Below the pieces are notes generated by a model. It saw only the letters and a list, made by a program, of their open reading frames with translations. It made no database searches and was not told the origin of the DNA. Of a stretch of 64,000 nucleotides of DNA, positions 36,801 to 43,147 are shown piece by piece (position 1 is the first letter of the stretch; every line of letters starts with the position of its first letter). The position numbers were made by a program, and so were the translations under genes. This DNA comes from Actinoplanes sp. M2I2 (GTDB lineage: Bacteria; Actinomycetota; Actinomycetes; Mycobacteriales; Micromonosporaceae). The DNA lies in NCBI RefSeq assembly GCF_023544445.1, contig NZ_JALPVJ010000020.1, forward strand, positions 1-64,000, read 5' to 3'.

Positions 36801-37004
36801 AGCAGCTGGACCCGCAAGGACGGCCGGTTCACCCTGTCGGTCACCGTCCCGGCCACCACGACGGCCGAGGTGTGGGTCCCGGCGAACAGCCGGCGGGACG
36901 TCCACCCGTCCGGCCGGGCCACGTTCCAGCGCATCGACGGGGCCTACGCCGTCTTCACCGTGCCCTCCGGATCGCACACCTTCAGCGCACCCAGCAAGCC
37001 GTGA
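33879..37004 (+). CDS. Alpha-L-rhamnosidase-like GH78, secreted
   Basis: A 1041-residue exported GH78 protein. The signal peptide ends near APAVAG (about residue 27). Domains run from a fibronectin-like N-terminal module, through the rhamnose-binding sandwich (about 170-450), to the catalytic barrel from about 590 (FTDCPGREKLSY, DWGYSGRFGDEINWGN, GDWVGDE, GERWNRGDSKNHM) and a C-terminal sandwich. A roughly 75-residue block at about 275-350 (SAGDTSITVGDT...) interrupts the sandwich and looks like an inserted beta-rich module. The barrel is more divergent than in the cytoplasmic GH78, and resembles rhamnogalacturonan- or polysaccharide-active members. It probably trims rhamnose outside the cell before uptake. 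Confidence 0.9.
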   Translation: MAPIRRPAILATALLMTLGVAAPAVAGPPSSGDVRVVKLSVDGRYDSPLGLDNPRPTLAWQLDQIRCRPGVRVCPGDRQTAYEIQAAATEGELKAGRLLWRSGRVDGGRQQATFGRQLSSRDTVAWRVRVWDANRNASDWSKPSTWSMGLLNPGDWGDARWIDYPDRAENQPMPLFARPFATRKKVADARLHLSGVGLHHATLNGREITDEVLAPGNANYQLSSEYRTYDLTRAVRSGANTLGVELGNGPAYVRRSVTNPAVGRTSPYSWWQSQLKGNGTLTAAASAGDTSITVGDTAGYHVGGTVNVDTGGGGDRLESRVITALSAGTIAFSPALTGAHEAGAKVTGSGNNIAASDASAGAAVTPRFIGRLEITYRDGSKDTIVTDRSWRAALGPLVTDAWYSGSDYDARREQPGWNLPGADLGPSATRRDGTPTGWISAGIAPPPNLATNLVARAAEPVTVQEEFRPVSVTNPVAGTWVFDFGQNIVGWPRLDASRLPAGTTVKMAPAESLNPDGTVNQASLMGGGGSRGVDLFNTYTTAGVRGGEKWHPDFNYFGMQWVQVTGLPSGFAPAKDLITGVRLQAGTPVAGTFTSSNARVNRVHTMSRYSFASNIMSVFTDCPGREKLSYPADYTMPMGAIQRNFELNAYLRTTMRHLVEGQSLADTPMAGNVALKTPVYDWGYSGRFGDEINWGNAIVLVPAILDDLYGDTALMNAYYDRMVRFVDYIQRQKAQGFIVDAALGDWVGDEPTSGRITGTWGYYLTAQAMARAATVTGHTADAAKYASLAADIRTAFNAAFYNEALGRYTATGNAGTDGATQTAQALALDAGLAPEDERGKVLNALVELVYAYHPNGTGPHLSGGTIGMGPIVRALMNGDRDDVLWETLQQNDQPSYGYFLASTPANPGGMTTIGERWNRGDSKNHMILAQIEEWFHAGLAGLGVTAEGLVFKPKPVGDLTRAAATYETRQGTAGSSWTRKDGRFTLSVTVPATTTAEVWVPANSRRDVHPSGRATFQRIDGAYAVFTVPSGSHTFSAPSKP

Positions 37005-37010
37005 CCGGTC

Positions 37011-37114
37011 GGGGGGGGGGGGGGGGGGGGGGGGCCCCCCCCCCCCCCCCCCCCCCAACCCCCCCCCCCCCCCCCCCGGGGGGGGGGGGGGGGGGCGCGC
37101 CCCCCCCCCCCCCC
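37011..37114. repeat. G/C homopolymer block
   Basis: Directly after the rhamnosidase stop come 24 G (37011-37034), 22 C (37035-37056), AA, 19 C (37059-37077), 18 G (37078-37095), CGCG and 15 C (37100-37114). Nothing else in the window resembles it. Either it is an assembly or polishing artefact at an unsequenceable hairpin, or a real repeat able to form G-quadruplex or a very stable hairpin. The exact run lengths should not be trusted. Confidence 0.85.
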
Positions 37115-37139
37115 ACCCCGCACCTTTCCAAGGAGACCC

Positions 37140-38756
37140 ATGGACAACTCGGGGATGAACCGCAGGACGCTGCTCGGCGGGTCCCTTGCCGTGGCCGCCG
37201 GGATGAGCCTCCCGGCGCCGGCCCAGGCCCACGGCGGCCACGGGCGCGACGAGGCCGCGACCCGGTACGGCCGGGTGCGCGGACGGCGCGAGGACGGCAT
37301 CGTCAAGTTCCTCGGCGTGCCGTACGCGACGCCGCCGCTGGGCCGCCTGCGGTTCCGGGCGCCGAAACCGCCCGCGCGGTGGTCCGGCGTGCGCGACACC
37401 GTGGACTTTCCGCACCCGGCCTTCCAGGCGGTGGGCGCGGAGATGGGCCCGACCGGCAACGGCCGGATGCCGGCGCCGTCGGAGGACTGCCTCTACCTCA
37501 ACATCTGGACCCCCGCCGCCGACCGCAAGCGACGGCCGGTGATGTTCTACAACCACGGCGGCGGCTACATGATCGGCTCCGGCTCGGCCACCGGGCAGGA
37601 CGGCACCCACCTGGCGCAGCGCCACGACGTGGTGGTCGTGGAGTCCAACCACCGGCTCGGCCTGCTGGGCTACCTGTTCCTGGGCGACCTCGCGCCCGGC
37701 GACCACGCCGCCAACCAGGGGATGCTCGACATCCTCGCCGCCCTGCGCTGGACCGGCGAGAACATCGAGAACTTCGGCGGCGACCCGGACAACATCATGG
37801 TCTGGGGCGAGAGCGGCGGCGGCGCCAAGACCGCCGCCGTCTACACCATGCCGAAAGCCGCGCGACTGTTCCACAAGGCTTCCATCGAGAGCGCCGCACC
37901 CCTGCGCTTCCCGACCCGCGACGGCGCCACTGCCCGCGCCGGGCGCACCCTCGAGCTCCTAGGTCTGACCAGAAAGGACATTCCCCAGCTGTACGACATC
38001 CCGGCCGCCCGGCTGCTCGAGGTCCAGCAGTCCGAGGCCGCGAACGGCGTCGCGCCCTGGGGCGAGCCCGACCCCGTGCTGCCGGGCTTCGGCGCCTTCG
38101 TCGACGGCCAGGTCATTCCGCGGCACCCGTTCGCCGACGGCGCCGCGCCGTTCTCGGCCGGCAAGCCGCTGATGGTCGGCACCTGCCGGGACGAGACGGT
38201 GTTCTTCAGCCTCTTCGGGCCGCCCGACGTCTTCCGCATCGACGCGGCCGGCCTGCGCAGCCGGCTGAGCGGCACCTACCCGGGCGCCGAACTCGAACGG
38301 ATCATCGGCACCTTCCGCGCCTCGCGTCCCGGCGCGACCCCGGCCCACCTCTACTTCGCCATCACGACCTCGCCCATCTGGCGCGACGCGATCAAAATAG
38401 CCGAGGCCAAGGCGGCCCAGCACGCGGCTCCGGTGTACATGTACCAGCTGGCCTACCCCGACCCGACGGTGGTGCCGGGCACCGACTTCCCCCTCGGCTC
38501 GCCGCACGCGTCCGACATCCCGCTCAAGTTCGCCACCCTCGGCGACGACGCGTTGCCGGGGCAGCGGGCGACCGCCCGGAACATGAGCGCGCTGTGGGCC
38601 GGCTTCGCCCACACCGGCCGCCCTGGCGCGTCCCGCGTGCCGCGCTGGCCCGCCTACACGCCGACAGACCGCTCCACGATGTGGATCGACGCCCGGTGCC
38701 GGATCGTCGACGACCCGGACCGGGCGGAAAGGCTGTACTGGCAGCGCCGGGCGTGA
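37140..38756 (+). CDS. Carboxylesterase family protein with Tat-type signal
   Basis: A 538-residue type-B carboxylesterase. The N-terminus MNRRTLLGGSLAVAAGMS has a twin arginine, a hydrophobic stretch and an AQA-type cleavage site, pointing to Tat export. The core shows FLGVPYATPP, EDCLYLN, the oxyanion GGGYMIGS, the nucleophile elbow GESGGG (about residue 225), an acid in the CRDE region and the histidine in SPHASDIP. It would hydrolyse aryl or acyl esters, such as feruloyl or acetyl groups on plant glycans or glycosides. AAGGAGACCC precedes the ATG. It lies at the end of the rhamnoside operon, after the homopolymer block. Confidence 0.9.
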   Translation: MDNSGMNRRTLLGGSLAVAAGMSLPAPAQAHGGHGRDEAATRYGRVRGRREDGIVKFLGVPYATPPLGRLRFRAPKPPARWSGVRDTVDFPHPAFQAVGAEMGPTGNGRMPAPSEDCLYLNIWTPAADRKRRPVMFYNHGGGYMIGSGSATGQDGTHLAQRHDVVVVESNHRLGLLGYLFLGDLAPGDHAANQGMLDILAALRWTGENIENFGGDPDNIMVWGESGGGAKTAAVYTMPKAARLFHKASIESAAPLRFPTRDGATARAGRTLELLGLTRKDIPQLYDIPAARLLEVQQSEAANGVAPWGEPDPVLPGFGAFVDGQVIPRHPFADGAAPFSAGKPLMVGTCRDETVFFSLFGPPDVFRIDAAGLRSRLSGTYPGAELERIIGTFRASRPGATPAHLYFAITTSPIWRDAIKIAEAKAAQHAAPVYMYQLAYPDPTVVPGTDFPLGSPHASDIPLKFATLGDDALPGQRATARNMSALWAGFAHTGRPGASRVPRWPAYTPTDRSTMWIDARCRIVDDPDRAERLYWQRRA

Positions 38757-38824
38757 TGCCCCGGCAGCGTGGGTCGCGGCGCTGATGATGCCGGAGTGAG
38801 CGGCTCGATCCCTCTCGCGGGTTT

Positions 38825-38983
38825 CTACCGGTAGTTCTTGTCGAGCTTGCCTTCGTCGTTGTCGATCAGGCCTTCGTCGTCGACCTCGCGGCACCGGTTG
38901 TCGATCGTCACGAACACGAAGGTGAGGGAGTCCTTCGGGGTGGAACCGAGCAGACGTGTGGCCTGGCTGTGTGCCGCGACCAC
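38825..38983 (-). CDS. Small hypothetical ORF or gene remnant
   Basis: Reading the minus strand from a GTG at 38983 gives 52 residues to TAG at 38825-38827, including TFVFVTIDNRCREVDDEG and ending DKNYR. The acidic, non-repetitive composition differs from the arginine-rich shadow frames typical here, which suggests real coding descent. The frame stays open upstream without a clear start. I do not recognise it. It could be the C-terminal remnant of a lost gene in the 292-bp gap between the esterase and the membrane protein. Confidence 0.3.
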   Translation of the reverse strand: MVAAHSQATRLLGSTPKDSLTFVFVTIDNRCREVDDEGLIDNDEGKLDKNYR

Positions 38984-39048
38984 CGATTGTAGAGTGCGGT
39001 TCCGTGGTCGAAATGACCAGTGAAACGGGTGGCCTGTCCCAACGGCGG

Positions 39049-39567
39049 CTACCCGTCGTTAACGACTCGACGCCGATAGTTCGTCGCGATGGCCAGCAGG
39101 AGCGGACCCCACAACAGCAGCGGTGCGTACAGTGCCATCACGTCCGAACCGGGGACTGGGCGCTGTGGTGCATTCTCGCCGATCCACACCGGCCCGCTCT
39201 TGACGAATCCGAAGGCTTGGTTGAGAAGGAAGTATGCGCTCAGTGCGATAAGCAGAAGGGCGCCGATGGCCGCCGCTCGGTACACCGCCCGCACCGGCAA
39301 AGACCTGCCTCCGACCGCCGGCACCCAGGCCGGGAACCGTTCGCCCCAGCGGTGAACCAGCCCGAGGGTGAGCGTCGCCAACCCAAGGGACAACGCCGAC
39401 AAAAGTAGCGGGTACCAGGCCCCCTCGCCGGGACTGGTGCCATAGTCGAACGCCGTAGCAGCACGCCACACCGCTGAAGGCACTACCAGAATCGGAACCA
39501 GCCATGCCGTCCACACTGTCCACCGGGGCGCTGGAATTGTCTGCCTCATATCGCTCATCGTCACCAT
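39049..39567 (-). CDS. Membrane protein of unknown function
   Basis: A 172-residue protein with four predicted membrane segments: about 19-38, 52-72, 95-117 and 144-162. It lacks motifs I can name and could belong to the small DUF3995-like group. Start: ATG at 39567, or Met at position 4 or 7. The first overlaps the stop of the upstream DUF3291-like frame by seven bases. Removing one copy of the 20-bp duplication just upstream would join the two frames without a stop. Confidence 0.75.
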   Translation of the reverse strand: MVTMSDMRQTIPAPRWTVWTAWLVPILVVPSAVWRAATAFDYGTSPGEGAWYPLLLSALSLGLATLTLGLVHRWGERFPAWVPAVGGRSLPVRAVYRAAAIGALLLIALSAYFLLNQAFGFVKSGPVWIGENAPQRPVPGSDVMALYAPLLLWGPLLLAIATNYRRRVVNDG

Positions 39568-40262
39568 GGCGACTGAGTAGAAGCTGAGCGGACGGCTTCG
39601 GCCTCGGGTGCGCAGATCAGGCCTCGGGTGCGCAGATCAGAGTGCTCCGGCGGCTGAGGCGAACGTACTCTTCTGCCGCTGTCCGCGCGCGTGGCGTCGC
39701 CTGAGGTCTCACGACCGGTCCGCACCTGGTCGCCTGCGCCGGCTTCGGACGAAAGACGGCGCGATAAGCGGCGCGATGGTCGCAGCGGTGTGCCGTCCGG
39801 CTGGTAGCGTCGTCGGACGCTGAAGGCTCGGGGTGATGGGCCGTCACGGCGCAGAGCCGTCAAACGCCGGAGGGCCCCGTCCGAAGTCGGGCGTGTTCCC
39901 GCAGTGACCCACCACAGGGCTGTCGATGGTTGCGGAGTCGGGACGAACCAGTTTCCTCGTTGCCGGATGAAGGCTCCATGGGTGCTGCGGTAGGTGAAAG
40001 CATGCAACGCCTCATAAGACGTCCAGACCGACAGGTTCACCACCATCGTGTCGGCTCCGTCAGGCCTGACAGTGACGGTGCGGCCGGGCCCGTCGGCGTA
40101 TCGCCAGACGAACCCATCGCTTTCCTCCGCCATCCGTAGGACCGGATCGATCGCGGCCATGAATGCCGCCAGCGACGCGGAATCCTCAGCCGGGCGGTTG
40201 AGCGACAAGCTGACGGCGGGCTCCAAGGTCGCCGCCGGCTCGGTGATCACCGCAAAGGTCAA
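39561..40262 (-). CDS. DUF3291-like protein with abnormal C-terminal tail
   Basis: A 233-residue frame. The first ~155 residues match the DUF3291 family: SDGFVWRYADG, NLSVWTSYEALHAFTYRSTH, GNWFVPTPQPSTALWWVTAG and a RRDGPSPRAFSV end. Family members usually finish there. Here the frame continues for ~75 arginine/serine-rich residues through a tandem 20-bp duplication. The start is probably TTG at 40262, which has GGAG six bases upstream and lies 25 bp past the ROK stop, so it follows ROK in one transcript. The function is unknown; the family resembles dimeric alpha/beta-barrel monooxygenase-like folds. Confidence 0.7.
   Translation of the reverse strand: MTFAVITEPAATLEPAVSLSLNRPAEDSASLAAFMAAIDPVLRMAEESDGFVWRYADGPGRTVTVRPDGADTMVVNLSVWTSYEALHAFTYRSTHGAFIRQRGNWFVPTPQPSTALWWVTAGTRPTSDGALRRLTALRRDGPSPRAFSVRRRYQPDGTPLRPSRRLSRRLSSEAGAGDQVRTGRETSGDATRADSGRRVRSPQPPEHSDLRTRGLICAPEAEAVRSASTQSPW
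39601..39640. repeat. Perfect tandem duplication of 20 bp
   Basis: GCCTCGGGTGCGCAGATCAG occurs twice back to back (39601-39620 and 39621-39640). Because 20 is not a multiple of three, the second copy changes the frame of the minus-strand DUF3291-like ORF shortly before its stop. Confidence 0.95.
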
Positions 40263-40287
40263 GAAGTGCTCCGACAGCTGAGCCAGG

Positions 40288-41454
40288 TCAGCGGCGGGGT
40301 GCGACCGGCGCTGAGAGCCCGCCTCCGAACAGGCGCTGGTCCACCTCGTTGAGCGACAGCTTCAGGGCGCCCAAGGCCACCGAGTCCGCGCCCAGCGTCG
40401 AGGCCCGGACCTCGGGGGTGCGCAGGCAGAGCCGCTGCAGTTCCCGGCGCAGCGGGTCGAGGACGAGGTCGGCCGAGCGGGAGAAGCCGCCGCCGAACAC
40501 GACGACCTGAGGGTCGAGCGTGAGCACCAGCGCGGCCGCGCCGACCGCGAGGTCCTTGACGTAGCGGTTGACCGCCGTCCGGGCGGCCTTGTGGCCTTCG
40601 CGGGCGGCGTTGAAGACCCAGGCGGCGGCGTCGTCCGGGCCTATGGTGCTGGGCACGCCGGGACAGTTCTGCAGGTGTTCGGGGGCGTTGAGCCAGCGGA
40701 CCTGTTTGAGGGCGCCGATCTCGCCGGCCGCGCCGCCGAAGCCGCGGCGCAGCACGCCGTCGATGATCAGGCCGGCGCCGGTGCGCAGGCCGGCCAGCAG
40801 ATAGACGATGTCGTCGGCGTCGGTGGCCGCGCCCTTCCACTGCTCGCCGAGGGCGGCCAGCTTGCAGTCGTTCTCGATGACGATCGGGCAGGAGAAGTGG
40901 GTGGCCAGATGTGCGGTGAGGTCGACGCTCTTCCAGCCCGGCAGCGGGGTGAAGAAGCTGGTCCGTCCGGCCGGGTCGACCGCGCCGGTGACGGCGACGG
41001 TGACCGCCCAGATGTCGGAGGGTGTCTTGCCGGCCTGCTCCAGGCATGCGGTGACGACCTCGTCGAGCTCGGCCAGGCGGGCGGCCGGGCCGGCCTCGGC
41101 GTCGACGGCGTGGCGGACGCTGTGCACGATGTTGCCGTCGAGGTCGGCCAGCAGGGCCAATATCTTGTGCACGCCCACGTCGACGCCGAGCACGTGGCCG
41201 GCGCCGGCGCGGAACTGGTAGCGGCGGGCCGGGCGGCCGACAGCGCTGCTGGCGCCGGGCTCGAGGACGCTGGCCCAGCCGTCGGTGACCAGTCCCTGCG
41301 CGATCACGTCCACGGCGGGCCGGGACAGGCCGGTGCGCTGGGACAACTCGGTGACGGTGGACGGCGGATGGTCGCGCAGAGCACGCACGATGCTCAGGCT
41401 GTTGAGCTCGCGCAGACGCGGCAGGTCCGCCCCGGTCGTCGTCACCTCGGTCAC
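40288..41454 (-). CDS. ROK family transcriptional regulator
   Basis: A 388-residue ROK repressor. An N-terminal winged helix (LRELNSLSIVRALRDHPPSTVTELS... GLSRPAV, about 10-70) precedes a ROK sugar-kinase-like domain with GVDVGVHKILALL and the central ENDCKLAALGE. The zinc-binding GH...C-x-C-G-x2-G-C segment of typical ROK proteins is replaced by AGEIGALKQVRWLNAP, lacking the histidine and cysteines. GTG at 41454 follows GAGGGAACAAAC. It lies downstream of the GH36 operon on the same strand and likely controls it, with a galactoside-type inducer. Confidence 0.88.
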   Translation of the reverse strand: MTEVTTTGADLPRLRELNSLSIVRALRDHPPSTVTELSQRTGLSRPAVDVIAQGLVTDGWASVLEPGASSAVGRPARRYQFRAGAGHVLGVDVGVHKILALLADLDGNIVHSVRHAVDAEAGPAARLAELDEVVTACLEQAGKTPSDIWAVTVAVTGAVDPAGRTSFFTPLPGWKSVDLTAHLATHFSCPIVIENDCKLAALGEQWKGAATDADDIVYLLAGLRTGAGLIIDGVLRRGFGGAAGEIGALKQVRWLNAPEHLQNCPGVPSTIGPDDAAAWVFNAAREGHKAARTAVNRYVKDLAVGAAALVLTLDPQVVVFGGGFSRSADLVLDPLRRELQRLCLRTPEVRASTLGADSVALGALKLSLNEVDQRLFGGGLSAPVAPRR

Positions 41455-41546
41455 GTTTGTTCCCTCTGCTACGCGGCCCGGGCCGCCTAATATGCTTTGA
41501 GCTTTACAAATTACTGGGGCGATGGCAAGCCGGTCCCCGGGAGGGA

Positions 41547-41622
41547 CCGGCCCGCTCACGAAATCCGGTACGCGGAGGCCGGCCCGCTCACGAAATCCGG
41601 TACGCGGAGGCCGGCCCGCTCA
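41547..41622. repeat. Tandem 32-bp repeats at the 3' end of the GH36 gene
   Basis: Two identical 32-bp units (41547-41578 and 41579-41610) are followed by the first 12 bases of a third (41611-41622), which runs into the GH36 stop region. On the minus strand each copy encodes a GCGTACCGGATTTCGTGA end (AYRIS-stop), closely matching the gene's own AYPIS-stop. Confidence 0.9.
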
Positions 41623-43116
41623 GGAGATCGGGTAGGCCTGGGCGGCCGGCGAGATCGCCGGGGTGAAGTCGGCTTCCCGGCCGTCGATGCTGAACCGGTA
41701 CCGGTCGAGCTGCCGGATGGTCGGCCGGGCCGTCAGGTACGTGGTCAGGGCGTCGAGCTCGGTCGGGGTGAGCCAGCTCGGCGGGTCGGACACGGCGCGG
41801 AACCGGCAGATGTCGGCCAGGTCGCGCAGCCAGCCGAGCTGCTGGTCGGTGAGCAGGTTGAGCCGGCTGCGGAAGTAGACGACGTCCGGGTCGACCTCGG
41901 TCAGCGGCTGGTGCCAGAGCCGGTGCAGGGCGTTGACCACGGCGTTGCGGGCCATCGCGTCGGACGGGTCGTCGCTGGCGTAGTTCTGCCACATCGGTGC
42001 GACGTCGGGGCCGCTGCGCAGGCCGTCGAGCAACCCGAGCGAGGGCAGCAGGATGGCGCCGCTGCCGAGCAGGTAGACGTCGTCGCCGGCGACCTGGCGG
42101 ATCTGCGTCAGGGCCTCGCGGTAGGTCTGCTCGCGTTCGGCGTCGCCGGCCCGGATGCCCGGGACGGCGCCCGCGTTGATGAAGTCGAGCTTGAGGTAGG
42201 TGAACCCCCATTCGTGGACGACCCGGTGGACGAGCTCGCGGACGTGCTCGAGGGCGGCCGGGCGGGACAGGTCGAGGGCGTGGTAGCCGGTTCCCCAGTT
42301 GTGCCCGGCGATGACGGGAGCGCCGTTCGCGTCGCGTAACAGCAGGTCGGGGTGCTCCCGGGCGAACCGCGAGCCGGGCAGGGCGATGAACGGGGCCAGC
42401 CACAACCCGGGGACCAGGCCGGCGTCCCGGATCCGGTCGGCCAGGGCGGCCATGCCGGACGGGAACTTGTCGTTGGGCTGCCAGTCGCCGACCATCTGTT
42501 CCCAGCCGTCGTCGATCTGCGCGACCTCGAACGGCAGACCGGTCAGGTCCTTCAGATCCTCGCCGAGCTGCTGTTCGGTGATGCCTTCGTAGTACGCGTA
42601 CCAGGAGCACCAGACGTTGCCGGCGCGACGGTCCCGGCTGCCGAAGCGCTGCGCCAGCTGCCGGGTGTAGGCCGCGAACACCTCGCCCTCGGGGCCGTAG
42701 GCGGCGAACCAGGGCGCGGCGCCGTGCTCGTACCAGCCGGCCAGGGTGTCCCGGTCGGCCTGCAGGCGCGGCGAACCGAGGCCGAGCGCGCCCAGCAGCA
42801 GGACGTTGCCGTCGCCGGCGTCGAGCGCGGCCACCGCGGAGGAGTGGTGCCGGGCCGGGTCGTCCCAGAGGTCGTCGTCGGCGGTGACCCGCCGCCGCGG
42901 ATCGGCGATGCGCAGCGGCGGGCCGGACAGCCGGCGCCATCCGCACGGGCTCCACGAGTTCTGCCCGTGCCGGTAGAACAGGGCATCGCCCAGTCCGTGC
43001 AGCAGCGCGACGCGCCCCGGCGGCAGGATCAGGCCTCCGTCGGCTGCCTCGGGGCGGCCGGATCCCTCGTGCTCGATGGCGAGGACGCGGCCGCCGAGCT
43101 CGATGAGCGATGCCAT
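41620..43116 (-). CDS. Alpha-galactosidase-like GH36 (clan GH-D) glycosidase
   Basis: A 498-residue melibiase-type enzyme. After an N-terminal beta-sandwich, the barrel carries WCSWYAYYEGITE, FEVAQIDDGWE, GLWLAPF, the nucleophile aspartate in YLKLDFINAG and the acid/base aspartate in DGLRSGPDVAP. It is shorter than the ~700-residue classical GH36 and may accept alpha-galactosides or alpha-N-acetylgalactosaminides. No signal peptide. ATG at 43116 has AAGGAGAACC. It is the last gene of a four-gene minus-strand operon with permeases and a binding protein, so it handles imported sugar. Confidence 0.88.
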   Translation of the reverse strand: MASLIELGGRVLAIEHEGSGRPEAADGGLILPPGRVALLHGLGDALFYRHGQNSWSPCGWRRLSGPPLRIADPRRRVTADDDLWDDPARHHSSAVAALDAGDGNVLLLGALGLGSPRLQADRDTLAGWYEHGAAPWFAAYGPEGEVFAAYTRQLAQRFGSRDRRAGNVWCSWYAYYEGITEQQLGEDLKDLTGLPFEVAQIDDGWEQMVGDWQPNDKFPSGMAALADRIRDAGLVPGLWLAPFIALPGSRFAREHPDLLLRDANGAPVIAGHNWGTGYHALDLSRPAALEHVRELVHRVVHEWGFTYLKLDFINAGAVPGIRAGDAEREQTYREALTQIRQVAGDDVYLLGSGAILLPSLGLLDGLRSGPDVAPMWQNYASDDPSDAMARNAVVNALHRLWHQPLTEVDPDVVYFRSRLNLLTDQQLGWLRDLADICRFRAVSDPPSWLTPTELDALTTYLTARPTIRQLDRYRFSIDGREADFTPAISPAAQAYPIS

Positions 43117-43147
43117 GGTTCTCCTTGGTGAGGTGCGGTGGGAGGGC

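Noticed and set aside
37011..37114. Homopolymer block as a simple rho-independent terminator
   Set aside because: The run lengths are implausible and probably mis-called; it cannot be called a normal terminator without reads.
36563..37874. Minus-strand open frame spanning the homopolymer block
   Set aside because: It reads through poly-G/poly-C as glycine and proline runs and is a shadow of the GH78 and esterase genes.
39601..39640. Tandem repeat as a CRISPR-like array
   Set aside because: Only two copies, no spacers and no cas genes.
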